From positions 1,054,001 to 1,118,000 of the forward strand of contig NZ_JYIW01000026.1 of NCBI RefSeq assembly GCF_000956525.1: a stretch of DNA of 64,000 bases. The letters run 5' to 3'. Every line of letters begins with the position of its first letter. The stretch's first letter is position 1. The translations under genes and the position numbers were made by a program. Of this stretch, positions 54,002 to 62,730 are shown piece by piece. The stretch is from Microbacterium oxydans. GTDB lineage: Bacteria > Actinomycetota > Actinomycetes > Actinomycetales > Microbacteriaceae. Below the pieces are notes generated by a model. It was not told the origin of the DNA. It did not search any database and saw only the letters and a list, made by a program, of their open reading frames with translations.

Positions 54002-55194
54002 CGATTCCTCCGTCGCCGCTCGCGCGGCACTGTACTCCAGATCAGATCTCCACTGGGTCCGACGCCCGTGCGCCACGACCCCGAACTCACCGTCACCGCG
54101 AACACGTTCACGAATGCCGCCAGCGGCACGGCGAACAGCGCTCCGGGGATGCCTGCGATCATCGCGCCACCCGCGACCACGAGCACCACCGCGAGCGGGT
54201 GCACCTTCACGGCGGAGCCCATCATGATCGGCTGCAGGATGTGCCCCTCGATCTGCTGCACTGCCAGCACGACCAGCAGCATGAACAGCGCGGTCAACGG
54301 ACCGTTGTACACGAGCGCGAGGAACACCGCGATCGCGCCGGTGGCGACTGCACCGACGATCGGGATGAACGAGCCGAGGAAGACGAGCACGGCGACCGGG
54401 AGCGCCAGCGGCACCTGCAGCAGGAACGCACCGAGGCCGATGCCGATCGCGTCGATCGTCGCCACGAACAGCTGCGTCCTGGCGTAGTTCACGATGGTCG
54501 CCCACCCGTTGCGGGCTGCACCGTCGACGGCCGGACGGGCCTTGCGCGGGAACAGCTTGACGGTCCAGCGCCAGATGCCTGCGCCGTCGGCGAGCAGGCA
54601 GATCAGGATGAACAGCGACAGCACTGCGCCGGTGGCGACATGACCCACGGTCGTGCCGATCGCGAGCGCGCCGGTCCACAGCGCCTGGGCCTGCTCATTG
54701 AGGAAATCGAGCCCCTGCTGCAGGTAGTCCGAGATCTGCGTATCGGAGAGGTTGAGCGGCCCGTCGTGCAACCACACCTGGAACTGGTCGAAGGCCGCAG
54801 CCGAGCTCGTCTGCACCTTGGGCAGCTCGAGACGGACCTGCCAGACCACGAGCCAGACCAGCCCGGAGACGATCGCAGCTGTGCCGAGCAGGGAGATCGC
54901 GATCGCCAGCCAACGCGGGACGCGGTGCCGCAGCATCCAATCGAATGCGGGCCAGAGGAGCGCTGTGATGAGGATGCCGACCATCAGCGGGATGACCAGG
55001 AGCTTCAGCAGCATCACCAGCCAGATGAACACGCCGATGGCCGCCGCGATCAGCAGCAGCCGCCAGGCGTACCCGGCGGTGATGCGCAGCGGCAGCGGAA
55101 CGGCCTCATCGGCCTCGGTCGTCACCGTCTGATCGGTCGGCTCGAGGCGCGGGCGGAAAAGCTGGGTCAGCCAGGATCGCCGCTCATCGTTCAT
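53998..55194 (-). CDS. AI-2E family transporter
   Basis: 398 residues with seven to eight membrane segments. The family hallmarks are the C-terminal block FLQVPLALPVAVLVFLGSFI, PIVGAVATGAIAVFLAL and QQIEGHILQPIMMGSAVKVH. Proteins of this family export the AI-2 signal or carry Na+/H+; which applies here is unknown, and no luxS is nearby. Translationally coupled to ilvA downstream, an unusual pairing. Start supported by a -10 box six bases upstream. Confidence 0.92.
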   Translation of the reverse strand: MNDERRSWLTQLFRPRLEPTDQTVTTEADEAVPLPLRITAGYAWRLLLIAAAIGVFIWLVMLLKLLVIPLMVGILITALLWPAFDWMLRHRVPRWLAIAISLLGTAAIVSGLVWLVVWQVRLELPKVQTSSAAAFDQFQVWLHDGPLNLSDTQISDYLQQGLDFLNEQAQALWTGALAIGTTVGHVATGAVLSLFILICLLADGAGIWRWTVKLFPRKARPAVDGAARNGWATIVNYARTQLFVATIDAIGIGLGAFLLQVPLALPVAVLVFLGSFIPIVGAVATGAIAVFLALVYNGPLTALFMLLVVLAVQQIEGHILQPIMMGSAVKVHPLAVVLVVAGGAMIAGIPGALFAVPLAAFVNVFAVTVSSGSWRTGVGPSGDLIWSTVPRERRRRNR

Positions 55195-55200
55195 CGCCCA

Positions 55201-55206
55201 AGTCTA
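55201..55206 (-). promoter_or_regulatory. -10 box giving a probable leaderless mRNA (AI-2E transporter, ilvA)
   Basis: TAGACT on the minus strand is six bases before ATG 55194. Confidence 0.6.
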
Positions 55207-55293
55207 CGTCGCCACCGTATGCCGTTCGACGCATCGATGTCGGCGCGTACCGGCGCATGACCATGCCGGCGGCCGGATGTCGGAGGGCGGGGA

Positions 55294-55299
55294 TACGCT
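55294..55299 (+). promoter_or_regulatory. -10 box giving a probable leaderless mRNA (YcaQ-like)
   Basis: TACGCT is followed by seven bases and GTG 55307, favouring this start over ATG 55277, which would lie upstream of the transcript. Confidence 0.55.
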
Positions 55300-55306
55300 G
55301 GCCGAC

Positions 55307-56575
55307 GTGACGGAAACCCTCAGCGCCGCGCAGGCGCGACGCATCGCGCTCGCTGCCCAGGGTTTCACTCGCGCTCGCCCGACATCGGTGTCAGCCCGTC
55401 ATGTGCATCGGGTCATGGATCGCCTGGGGGTGCTCCAGATCGACTCCGTCAACGTATTCGCACGGTCGCACTACCTCCCACTCTTCTCCCGTCTCGGCTC
55501 GTACGATCCCACGCTGCTCGACCGGGTCTTCCTGTCGCGCACGACGCACTACGTGGAGTACCTCGCGCACGAGGCGACGTTCATCCCGATCGACGACTGG
55601 CCGCTGTGGCGATTCCGCATGGACGACTTCCGCCGCCGCTGGGCGGGCGAGGACTCGTGGATGAGCAGCAATGCGCGCACGCTCCAGTGGGTACAGGACG
55701 AACTCCGCACGCGCGGCCCGCTCCGGCCGGCCGATCTCCGCGCGGATGCGCCGCGCGAGCGCGGCACCTGGTGGGACTGGGACGACGTGAAGCTCGCGCT
55801 GGAGCATCTCTGGCGCACCGGCGATGTCGCGATCAGCGGCCGCAAGGGCTTCGAGCGCACCTATGCCCTCGCGGACCACGTGATCCCGGATGCCATCCGA
55901 GCACGCGAGGTTCCCCGCGCGGAAGCCATCCGCACGCTGATCTCCCGCGCTGCGCGCTCATCGGGCGTGGCGACGCAGTCCGACCTCGCCGATTACTACC
56001 GGATCCGCGACAGGGCCGCCATCGCGCAGTCGATCCAGGAACTGACGGATGCCGGGGAGTTGATCCCGGTGCAGGTGCGCGGCTGGGAGCGCGGCGGCCG
56101 CCCACTGCCCGCCTGGCGGCACCGGGATGCGGTGCTCCCCCGGCGCGTCGACGCCGCGGCGATCCTGACCCCCTTCGATCCCGTGGTGTGGTTCCGCGAC
56201 CGCGCGCTGCGTGCGTTCGAGCTCGACTACCGCATCGAGATCTACGTTCCGGCCGAGAAGCGGCGCTACGGCTACTACTCGTTGCCCGTGCTCGTCGGCG
56301 ACCGCATCGTCGCCCGTGTCGACCTCAAGGCCGATCGCGCGCACTCGACCCTGCAGGTGCAGTCGGCCTGGTGGGAGCCGCAGGCGCGGCCGGAAGACGC
56401 CGAGCCGGTCGCGCGCGAGTTGGCCCTGGCCGCCTCGTGGCAGGGCCTCGACCACATCTCGGTGTCGGGATGGGGCGACGCCTCGGATGCCGTGCACCGC
56501 GCCCTGGTCGGACACGACACCATCGACGGCGGCTCGGTGCGGCGTCACGTCCACGTGAGTGAGCGCACCCCATGA
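55307..56575 (+). CDS. YcaQ-like winged-helix DNA glycosylase
   Basis: 422 residues. HTH_42 (YcaQ/AlkX-type) pattern: LSAAQARRIALAAQGF, LGVLQIDSVNVFARSHYLPL, YVEYLAHEATFIPIDDWPLW, the winged repeats about 140-260, and FDPVVWFRDRALRAFELDYR with the conserved YVPAEKRRYGYYSLPVL. The Gln-X-Asp motif (LQIDS, residues 44-48) matches the catalytic QXD of E. coli YcaQ, which unhooks interstrand DNA crosslinks. It overlaps the next gene by four bases. Confidence 0.9.
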   Translation: MTETLSAAQARRIALAAQGFTRARPTSVSARHVHRVMDRLGVLQIDSVNVFARSHYLPLFSRLGSYDPTLLDRVFLSRTTHYVEYLAHEATFIPIDDWPLWRFRMDDFRRRWAGEDSWMSSNARTLQWVQDELRTRGPLRPADLRADAPRERGTWWDWDDVKLALEHLWRTGDVAISGRKGFERTYALADHVIPDAIRAREVPRAEAIRTLISRAARSSGVATQSDLADYYRIRDRAAIAQSIQELTDAGELIPVQVRGWERGGRPLPAWRHRDAVLPRRVDAAAILTPFDPVVWFRDRALRAFELDYRIEIYVPAEKRRYGYYSLPVLVGDRIVARVDLKADRAHSTLQVQSAWWEPQARPEDAEPVARELALAASWQGLDHISVSGWGDASDAVHRALVGHDTIDGGSVRRHVHVSERTP

Positions 56576-57474
56576 GTCGCCGCGGTTCGTGGGTGCTCGG
56601 CGTCGGCATCGCCGCCGTGCTGCTGCTGGCCGCTGGGATCTGGCTCTGGCAGTCATCGAGCGGGCCCGCGACCGCAGAGGACACCGCGACCGCGTACCTG
56701 CGCGCGCTCGAGTCCGGTGACGTGAAAGCCGTCGACTCGACCGGTCCTGGTATTTCGGAGGAGACCGGCACAGCGTTCGCGGGAGCGGCGGAGTACATCA
56801 CGGACGGCGCGGTGGGCGACGTCGATCAGCAGGGCGACACCGCGGCCGTCGATGTCTCCTTCCGGCTCGACGGCGAGAAGCGAAGCGCGACGCTGACCCT
56901 CACACGGCAGGATGGCGCGTGGCGGATCGACTCCTCCGGTCTCGGCACGCTGACCGCCGTTCCCGACAGAGGAGCGTTCGTCACGGTCGGCGACGCCGTG
57001 TTCGCAGCCGACGACGGCATCACGCTGCTGCCTGCGCGCTATCCCCTCTCGGCAGCACCCGACGACCTGCTCGACGGCACGGCGTTTGTCGCGGTGCTCC
57101 CGGGTGAGAGCGTGGAAACCGCTCTCGCCGTCGAACTGCGCGACGCCGCCACCGGTGCCGCCCAGGCCGCGCTCGACGAGCGCCTCGAGGCGTGCACCGC
57201 GAAGGGCGGCGAGCAGCCGGAAGGCTGCGGCATCCGAATCCCCTGGGGCACCGAGTTCCGCGAGGTCGCAGACGTGCGCTACCGCATCGATACCCTTCCC
57301 TCCATCGCGCTCTCCGGTACCGGCTTCACGGCAGGCGGAGGCGTGCTCGTGGCCACGGTCACCGGCACCGGCCACGACGGCGCCGAGCGCACCACGACCT
57401 ACCGGACGGAGTCCTGGATGGTCCGCGGTGATGTCACGTTCACGGAAACGACGATCGCGCTGACCGTCTGGTGA
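56572..57474 (+). CDS. Membrane-anchored extracytoplasmic protein, function unknown
   Basis: 300 residues. N-terminal membrane anchor (WVLGVGIAAVLLLAAGIWLW), then an NTF2/DUF4878-like segment (ATAYLRALESGDVKAVDSTG, VDVSFRLDGEKRSATLTLTR, GAWRIDSSGLG), then a second beta-rich domain with one Cys pair (CTAKGGEQPEGCG). It looks like a wall-facing scaffold or stress protein. Function unknown. Coupled to the YcaQ-like gene. Its stop codon lies in the loop of a perfect hairpin. Confidence 0.78.
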   Translation: MSRRGSWVLGVGIAAVLLLAAGIWLWQSSSGPATAEDTATAYLRALESGDVKAVDSTGPGISEETGTAFAGAAEYITDGAVGDVDQQGDTAAVDVSFRLDGEKRSATLTLTRQDGAWRIDSSGLGTLTAVPDRGAFVTVGDAVFAADDGITLLPARYPLSAAPDDLLDGTAFVAVLPGESVETALAVELRDAATGAAQAALDERLEACTAKGGEQPEGCGIRIPWGTEFREVADVRYRIDTLPSIALSGTGFTAGGGVLVATVTGTGHDGAERTTTYRTESWMVRGDVTFTETTIALTVW

Positions 57475-57489
57475 CGGTCAGCGCGATCG
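57452..57489. terminator. Terminator hairpin spanning the stop codon of the 56572 gene
   Basis: Perfect 17-bp arms, CGATCGCGCTGACCGTC (57452-57468) and its complement (57473-57489), with a four-base TGGT loop. The TGA stop at 57472-57474 lies at the loop. It is shared with convergent lemA, whose stop is 12 bases away. Confidence 0.7.
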
Positions 57490-57500
57490 GGTGGTCTGTG

Positions 57501-58067
57501 TCAGAACTGCACGCGAGGCGGTTCTGAGATCGCGCCGCTGTCGGCGACCTCGAAGAACTCGCGCTCGGTGAATCCGAGGCCCTTGGCGAAGAGGTTGTTC
57601 GGAAAGACCTTGATCTTCGTGTTGAGCTCGCGCACGCCACCGTTGTAGAAGCGCCGCGCCGCCTGGACCTTGTCTTCGGTGTCGACCAGCGACTGCTGCA
57701 CCTGCAGGAAGTTCTGGCTGGCCTGCAGCTGCGGATACGCCTCGGCGACCGCGAAGAGCGAACGCAACGCCTGCTGGAGGTGGCCCTCGGCGATTCCAGC
57801 GTCAGCGGGCCCGCTCGCATTCATGGTCTCGGCACGAGCGCGGGTGACGTTCTCGAACACCGCTTTCTCGTGCGAGGCGTAACCCTTCACCGTCTCGATG
57901 AGGTTGGGGATGAGATCGGCCCGCCGCTTCAGCTGCACCGTGATGCCGCTCCACGCCTCATCGACGCGAATCTTCAGCTGCACGAGTGAGTTGTACGTCG
58001 CCCACAGGTAGATCCCGACCAGCAGGATCACACCCACAACGATCAGTACCGGCACAAGCCATTCCAT
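57501..58067 (-). CDS. lemA: LemA family protein
   Basis: 188 residues. One N-terminal membrane helix (VLIVVGVILLVGIYLWATYN) and a long helical domain with the family blocks RRADLIPNLIETVKGYASHE, ENVTRARAE, QASQNFLQVQQSLVDTEDKV and RRFYNGGVRELNTKIKVFPN. The N-terminus is outside by analogy. Role of the family is unclear. A TAGGAT box near 58098 and an AGGAAGGG leader precede the ATG at 58067. The usual TPM-domain partner is not adjacent. Confidence 0.93.
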   Translation of the reverse strand: MEWLVPVLIVVGVILLVGIYLWATYNSLVQLKIRVDEAWSGITVQLKRRADLIPNLIETVKGYASHEKAVFENVTRARAETMNASGPADAGIAEGHLQQALRSLFAVAEAYPQLQASQNFLQVQQSLVDTEDKVQAARRFYNGGVRELNTKIKVFPNNLFAKGLGFTEREFFEVADSGAISEPPRVQF

Positions 58068-58159
58068 CAGAGGCCCACCCTTCCTCGTTTTGTCTCATCC
58101 TATCGGCGCTGTCTGCACGTGTACTGGGCGTGACGACCGATATCGGCTCCGAAAACTGT

Positions 58160-59473
58160 TCAGGAGCCCAGAACTCGCTCGAGATAGCGGTTGGCGAACC
58201 GGCGTTCGGGGTCGAGGCGCTCTCGAAGGGCCAGGAAGTCATCGAATCGCGGGTACCGCTCGCGCAGCCGCTCGGCATCGAGCGTGTGCAGCTTGCCCCA
58301 GTGCGGGCGGCCGCCGTAGGCGAGCATGATCTGCTCGACGGCCTCGAAGTACACCGTCGGATCCGCGCGCCAGTACCGGTGCACCGCGATGTATCCGCTG
58401 GCGCGGCCGTGCGCGGTCGAGAGCCAGCGGTCGTCCTCAGCGGCGAAGCGCACCTCGATCGGGAACTCGATCCGCCAGCCGCGCTGTGCGATGAGTTCCT
58501 GCACGGCGCGGAACGCCGGCTCGACGTTCTCGGCCGGCAGCGCGTACTCCATCTCGCGGAAGCGCACGTTCCGGTGCTGCGTCAGCACGCGGTGCGAGTG
58601 ATCCGTGTACTCGCGGTCTCCGGTGAGCTTCACGGCGAGCCTGCTGAACGGCGGCGTGATGGCGGGTGCCAGTCGGCCGGCCGCGCACACGGCGCGGTAG
58701 ACCCCGTTCGAGAGCAGCGTCTCGTCGATCCACCTGCCCGCGACTGGGAGCGGTCGGCGCTTCGTCGATTCCGGCAGCCTGGACTGGCGCTTGGTGAGCG
58801 CGACGTCGGTGTGCGGGAACCAGTAGAACTCGAAGTGGTCGTGCTCGGCGACGCGCTCCGCGAGCGTCGTGAGCACCTCATCGAGCGGCACCGGCTCGTC
58901 GATCGCGTGCATCACGAACGCCGGCACGCACTGCAGCGTCACCTCGACGAGGATGCCGAGGGCACCGAGACCGAGCGCGACCGCCGGAAGCATCTCGCTG
59001 TTGCGGGTCTCATCGATGCGCAGGAATTCGCCGGCCGCGGTGACCAGCGTGACACCGACGACCTGCGCCGCGAGGCCGCCGAACCCGGCGCCGGTGCCGT
59101 GGGTCCCGGTCGAGATGGCGCCGGAGATGGACTGCCGATCGATGTCGCCGAGGTTCTCCATCGCGAGTCCGTACGGGGCGAGAAGCGCGGGGATGCGATG
59201 CAACCGAGTGCCCGCGAGCAGCGTGACGCGCCCGCTGGCGGTGTCGGCGGACACCAGCCCCTGCATGTCGTCGAGTTCGAGCAGCACTCCCGGCGCGACC
59301 GCGATGCCGGTGAAGCTGTGCCCGGCGCCGACCGCCTTGACGGGCAGTCCGTGGGCTGCAGCGGCGATGACCGCCCGCTGCACGCCTTCGGGAGTGCGCG
59401 GACGTTCGACCCGCACCGGACGGACGGATGCCGAACGCGCCCAGTTCTGCCAGGTGCCGCCGATCCGCGTCAC
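58160..59473 (-). CDS. FAD-binding aldonolactone/alditol oxidase-like protein
   Basis: 437 residues. N-terminal PP-loop FAD domain (RTPEGVQRAVIAAAAHGLPV, KAVGAGHSFTGIAVAPGVLL) and C-terminal ALO domain with RPHWGKLHT and the end LDPERRFANRYLERVL, where HWGK is the catalytic block. This is the D-arabinono-1,4-lactone oxidase/alditol oxidase branch of the VAO family. It oxidises a polyol or sugar lactone using O2. The GTG/ATG start overlaps the stop of the PLP-enzyme gene (ATGA at 59470-59473), suggesting a common pathway, but substrate is unknown. Confidence 0.9.
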   Translation of the reverse strand: MTRIGGTWQNWARSASVRPVRVERPRTPEGVQRAVIAAAAHGLPVKAVGAGHSFTGIAVAPGVLLELDDMQGLVSADTASGRVTLLAGTRLHRIPALLAPYGLAMENLGDIDRQSISGAISTGTHGTGAGFGGLAAQVVGVTLVTAAGEFLRIDETRNSEMLPAVALGLGALGILVEVTLQCVPAFVMHAIDEPVPLDEVLTTLAERVAEHDHFEFYWFPHTDVALTKRQSRLPESTKRRPLPVAGRWIDETLLSNGVYRAVCAAGRLAPAITPPFSRLAVKLTGDREYTDHSHRVLTQHRNVRFREMEYALPAENVEPAFRAVQELIAQRGWRIEFPIEVRFAAEDDRWLSTAHGRASGYIAVHRYWRADPTVYFEAVEQIMLAYGGRPHWGKLHTLDAERLRERYPRFDDFLALRERLDPERRFANRYLERVLGS

Positions 59474-60717
59474 AGGAATGCCTTCCCCTCACCGCGGTAC
59501 GTGGGCAGCTCGTCGATGACCTCGTCTCCGGAGACCAGGTGATAGCTCTCGATGCGCTCGGCGGGCTCTCCGCTCTTGGCGTGCCGGAACCAGACTCGGT
59601 CGCCGACGCCGAGGCCGGTGGCCGCCCGACCCTGCAGGGGCGTCTGCACCTCACCGGCCGCCTCGCGCGGCATCGTGCGCAACCCCTCGGGCCAGACCGG
59701 GCGCGGCTGCCGCGACGCGAGCGGAGGACCCGACGCGATCCAGCCACCGCCGAGCACCGTGGCGATGTCGGACGCAGGTCTGCGCACCACGTCGAATGCG
59801 AAGGCCGAGGCCGGTGCCGGCTGGAAGGACCGATAGCCGTCGAAGAGGTGCCCGCCCAGCAGGCCGCTTCCCGCACTCGCCTCGGTGAGCGACTCATCGC
59901 TGCCCGTGAACTCCAGGGATCCCGTGCCTCCGCCGTTGATGAACTCCAGCGGGGTGACCGTCGACACCGCATCGGCGATGGCTGCTCGCCGCTCGCGCAG
60001 CTCGGCACGCGAGCGCGCCTGCACCATCCGGATCAGCGGTGCGTCGGGCCCAGCGTCGTCGCCTTGACCGGCGATCTGCGCGTCGTACATCTGCAGACCG
60101 ACCAGGCGGAAGCCCGGACGTGCGGTGACCCGACGTGCGAACGCCGCGACCTCGCCGGCGCTGAACAGCGCGGAGCGACGCACGCCGATGTGGCCGAGCA
60201 GCGCCGACCGCCACGAGGCATCCACGTCGATCGCGACGCGGATCTCTGGGCGCGAGCCTGGACCGGCGACGCTGTCGATCAGGTCGAGGTGCACCGGGTC
60301 GTCGACCATCAGGGTGATGCGCTGCACCGCCTGCTCGTCTGCGAAGAGCTGTTCGAGCCCGGCGCGATCGACGGTCGGATATCCGAGCACGATGTCGTCG
60401 TGGTCGGCTGCGAGCCACAGCGCCTCAGCGAGCGTGAAGGCGAGGATGCCGTGGTAGCCGGGCAACGCCAGCACGGCGTCGAGCACGGCACGCACGCGGA
60501 CCGACTTCGATGCGACGCGGATCGGCAGACCGCCGGAGCGCACCAGCAGGTCCATCGCGTTGTAGCGCAGCGCCTCACGGTCGATGATCGCGACGGGCGC
60601 CGGCAGATGACCGGTCGCGGCGGAGAGCCGGTTCCAGTATCGAGATGGGTCGTCCCACTCGGGAGCGACGACGGGACGAGCCGCAGCGGGGCTCAGATCG
60701 GCGGTGAGGTCGAGCAC
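59470..60717 (-). CDS. Fold-type III PLP enzyme (amino acid deaminase/aldolase, alanine-racemase-like)
   Basis: 415 residues from GTG 60717. The PLP lysine is Lys71 in IRVASKSVRVR, early in a TIM-barrel of the alanine-racemase N-terminal type. The C-terminal part (GLGVGDRVWFRHAKSGEPAE) is a beta domain like that of D-threonine aldolase/D-serine dehydratase (DSD1-like). FINGGGTGSLEFTGSDESLT may bind the cofactor phosphate. By family it deaminates or cleaves a D-amino acid; substrate unknown. Coupled to the flavin oxidase downstream. A TATGGT box is six bases upstream. Confidence 0.88.
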   Translation of the reverse strand: MLDLTADLSPAAARPVVAPEWDDPSRYWNRLSAATGHLPAPVAIIDREALRYNAMDLLVRSGGLPIRVASKSVRVRAVLDAVLALPGYHGILAFTLAEALWLAADHDDIVLGYPTVDRAGLEQLFADEQAVQRITLMVDDPVHLDLIDSVAGPGSRPEIRVAIDVDASWRSALLGHIGVRRSALFSAGEVAAFARRVTARPGFRLVGLQMYDAQIAGQGDDAGPDAPLIRMVQARSRAELRERRAAIADAVSTVTPLEFINGGGTGSLEFTGSDESLTEASAGSGLLGGHLFDGYRSFQPAPASAFAFDVVRRPASDIATVLGGGWIASGPPLASRQPRPVWPEGLRTMPREAAGEVQTPLQGRAATGLGVGDRVWFRHAKSGEPAERIESYHLVSGDEVIDELPTYRGEGKAFL

Positions 60718-60723
60718 TCCCCC

Positions 60724-60729
60724 ACCATA
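60724..60729 (-). promoter_or_regulatory. -10 box giving a probable leaderless mRNA (PLP enzyme, oxidase)
   Basis: TATGGT on the minus strand is six bases before GTG 60717. Confidence 0.55.
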
Positions 60730-60800
60730 CGACGTGGGGCACCGAGATTCACCCCTCGCGGCACCGGGTTTCGTGCCGGGTCCGATCGTGGCGACCCCGC

Positions 60801-60806
60801 TAGGCT
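60801..60806 (+). promoter_or_regulatory. Likely -10 box of the tRNA gene
   Basis: TAGGCT lies 12 bases before the mature tRNA 5' end. No clear -35 box. Confidence 0.4.
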
Positions 60807-60818
60807 GACCAGGGCCAC

Positions 60819-60891
60819 GCCCCCGTAGCCCAATGGCAGAGGCAGGCGACTTAAAATCGCTTCAGTCTGGGTTCGAGTCCCAGCGGGGGCA
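60819..60891 (+). tRNA. tRNA with anticodon UAA (Leu) but a class I variable loop
   Basis: 73 bases, foldable by eye. Acceptor stem GCCCCCG/CGGGGGC is perfect, D-arm GCC/GGC, anticodon stem GGCGA/TCGCT with loop CTTAAAA (anticodon TAA at 60852-60854, U33 present), T-arm CTGGG/CCCAG with TTCGAGT, discriminator A. No CCA is encoded. The anticodon reads the leucine codon UUA, yet the variable loop is five bases (TCAGT) rather than the long arm of bacterial tRNA-Leu. It is not flanked by other RNA genes. Confidence 0.9.
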
Positions 60892-60908
60892 CTCTCGAAT
60901 CAGCGGCG

Positions 60909-61610
60909 TCAGTCGCTCATCCGATCGATCGCCGCGGCATCCGCCCGTGCCCCACGCGACCGCGGGGTCCTCGCCTCACGTACTCGACGGATCACGAGGA
61001 CCACGAGTGCGACCGCGATCGCCGTGTAGACCACGGCGTCGACGTATCCGAGGGAGTGCTCGAGCTTCTCGTGCTGGGTGCCGAGGGCGGCGCCGACGCC
61101 GATGAGCATCGCGTTCCAGATGCCGCTGCCGATGATCGTGTAGACGCTGAAGCGCACGAGTCCCATCCGTGACGCCCCGGCCGGGATCGAGATCAGACTC
61201 CGCACGCCTGGCACCATCCGCCCGACCAGCACGGTCCACGCGCCGCTGCGCGCGAACCAGTGGGATCCTCGGTCGAGGTCGGAACGGCTCACCAGCCGTG
61301 TCGCGGCGAGCAGGCGGATCGCCCGTTCCATCCCGATCGCTGCGCCGAGCCAGTACAACAGCATCGCGCCGATCCACGACGCGGCGGTGCTCCAGACGAT
61401 GAGCCAGCCGAGGTTGAGCTCGCCGCTCTGGCTGAGGTACCCGGCGAACGGCAGGATCACCTCGCTCGGGATCGGCGGGATCAGTACTTCGACGAACACG
61501 AGCACACCGACGCCGATATCACCGAGAGCGGTGAGGATATCGGCGGCGAACCCGGTCAGTCCGGTGAAGCCGTGGTCGGCGTTGGTGGCGATGGCAGTGG
61601 CGGGGCTCAT
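60909..61610 (-). CDS. DedA family membrane protein
   Basis: 233 residues with about five membrane segments. DedA (SNARE-associated) signatures: FVEVLIPPIPSEVILPFAGY, TAASWIGAMLLYWLGAAIGM, the Gly-rich GRMVPGVRSLISIPAGASRM and SVYTIIGSGIWNAMLIGVG. Members are lipid carrier translocases, some for undecaprenyl phosphate. ATG 61610. The C-terminal tail is basic and cytoplasmic. Convergent with the tRNA gene, 17 bases apart. Confidence 0.94.
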   Translation of the reverse strand: MSPATAIATNADHGFTGLTGFAADILTALGDIGVGVLVFVEVLIPPIPSEVILPFAGYLSQSGELNLGWLIVWSTAASWIGAMLLYWLGAAIGMERAIRLLAATRLVSRSDLDRGSHWFARSGAWTVLVGRMVPGVRSLISIPAGASRMGLVRFSVYTIIGSGIWNAMLIGVGAALGTQHEKLEHSLGYVDAVVYTAIAVALVVLVIRRVREARTPRSRGARADAAAIDRMSD

Positions 61611-61695
61611 GACGGGCTCGTCTCTGTCTGGGGCTGTCCGGCCATCGTAGGCGAGACAGATGCACTGATCCTGTGCGCGCCGGATGACGGGTCAG

Positions 61696-62544
61696 TCACT
61701 TGCCGAACAGGTCTCGGATGCCGGGGATGCCGAGGTCGCCGAGCTTCTCGCCCCAGCCGCTCGCCGTCTCGCCGAACCCGGAGACCGCTTCTCCGGCTGA
61801 GCCGAGCACCCCCTCGGCCGCACCGGTGATGTGCTCCGCGTCGAACCCGCCGGCGAGCGACTCCACGTCGAGACCCTGCAGCAGCGAGTCGACGTCGAGG
61901 CCCTGCGCGAGCGCGTCGAAGTCGACGCCGAGCCCAGCAGCCTGCTCGAGCAGCGGGCCCGCGACCGAACTCAGCACTGCTCCTCCGGCGACCGCGCCCA
62001 GCAGACCGACCGCCGCACCGCCGACCGCGGCACCGCCGATGCCACCGCCCGCCCTGCCTCCCCGCACTCGCGACAGCAGCGCGCGCATGCGTCCAGGACG
62101 AGCCGCTTCGGTGCGGCCTGCTGCGCGCGCGAGGTCATGGGCGGAGGCGGACGACGGACGTTCGCCCGGCGTGAGCTCCGCCTGCATCCGCTCCTGCACC
62201 TGCGCACGCTGCGCGGGCGTGAGCCGTTCGAACGCTTCCCGATGCATCTGCTCCACCCGGTGCGGGTCGGCAGTCTGCAGGAGATAGTCGTAGCGCGCGA
62301 TCGCGGCGCGGTCGGCATCCGAGACCGCGGACGCGCCCGCAGCTCGCGCAGCCCCGACGGGCGGCGGCGGCGCGTAGCCGTCACGGGACGACGAGTGCGC
62401 AGGAGCCGGGCTGTACGGCCGATGCTGCGTCGGTCGTGGCGCTGGAACGGCACCCTGTCGAGCCGAGGAGTCTCCGGACTCGGAGGCCAGGTGCTTCTCG
62501 ACGGCCTTCGCAGCCATGCCGAGCAGGCGGGAGAGCTTTGCCAT
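61696..62544 (-). CDS. Gly/Ala-rich membrane-hairpin protein behind a metal-type riboswitch, function unknown
   Basis: 282 residues from ATG 62544, with AAGGA upstream. N-terminal amphipathic segment (MAKLSRLLGMAAKAVEKHLA), a Ser/Pro/Ala linker, and a helical domain (YDYLLQTADPHRVEQMHREA, FERLTPAQRAQVQERMQAEL). A Gly-rich hydrophobic hairpin follows (GGGIGGAAVGGAAVGLLGAV, GGAVLSSVAGPLL), then an acidic repeat-like tail built on LDVDSLLQGLDVESLAGG. Homologues are, to my memory, only named as hypothetical or, without basis, cation-transporting ATPase; there is no P-type ATPase motif. The leader carries a yybP-ykoY-like aptamer, so a link to Mn2+ is suggested. Confidence 0.75.
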   Translation of the reverse strand: MAKLSRLLGMAAKAVEKHLASESGDSSARQGAVPAPRPTQHRPYSPAPAHSSSRDGYAPPPPVGAARAAGASAVSDADRAAIARYDYLLQTADPHRVEQMHREAFERLTPAQRAQVQERMQAELTPGERPSSASAHDLARAAGRTEAARPGRMRALLSRVRGGRAGGGIGGAAVGGAAVGLLGAVAGGAVLSSVAGPLLEQAAGLGVDFDALAQGLDVDSLLQGLDVESLAGGFDAEHITGAAEGVLGSAGEAVSGFGETASGWGEKLGDLGIPGIRDLFGK

Positions 62545-62635
62545 GGTGGTGATTCCTTCTGTGGCGAGTGGACAGCCACGGAATCTCCGCGAGATCGAGA
62601 CGAGGAGGGTCACCATGACGGTCCGTGAACACGGA

Positions 62636-62730
62636 CGCCAGGTCTCCTCCGCCCCGAGGGGCCGGTGGGCCGGGACACGACTTCATGTCCGTAATGACGA
62701 CACCACCGCAGACGGGAGTACTCCCCTTGC
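62636..62730 (-). promoter_or_regulatory. yybP-ykoY-like (Mn2+) riboswitch
   Basis: On the minus strand the leader contains CAAGGGGAGTACTCCC (from 62729), GTCGTCATTACGGAC, a GGACA/TGTCC stem and GGAGGAGACCTGG (to 62639). These match the family hallmarks: opening GGGGAGUA, internal GUCGUCA..ACG and closing GAGACC, with CAAGG and CCTGG able to form most of P1. A perfect GTCCGTG/CACGGAC hairpin (62621-62636) and a CTCCTC that can pair with the aptamer's GAGGAG follow. A -10 box TACGGT lies just upstream (about 62745-62750). Assigned by eye. Confidence 0.6.
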
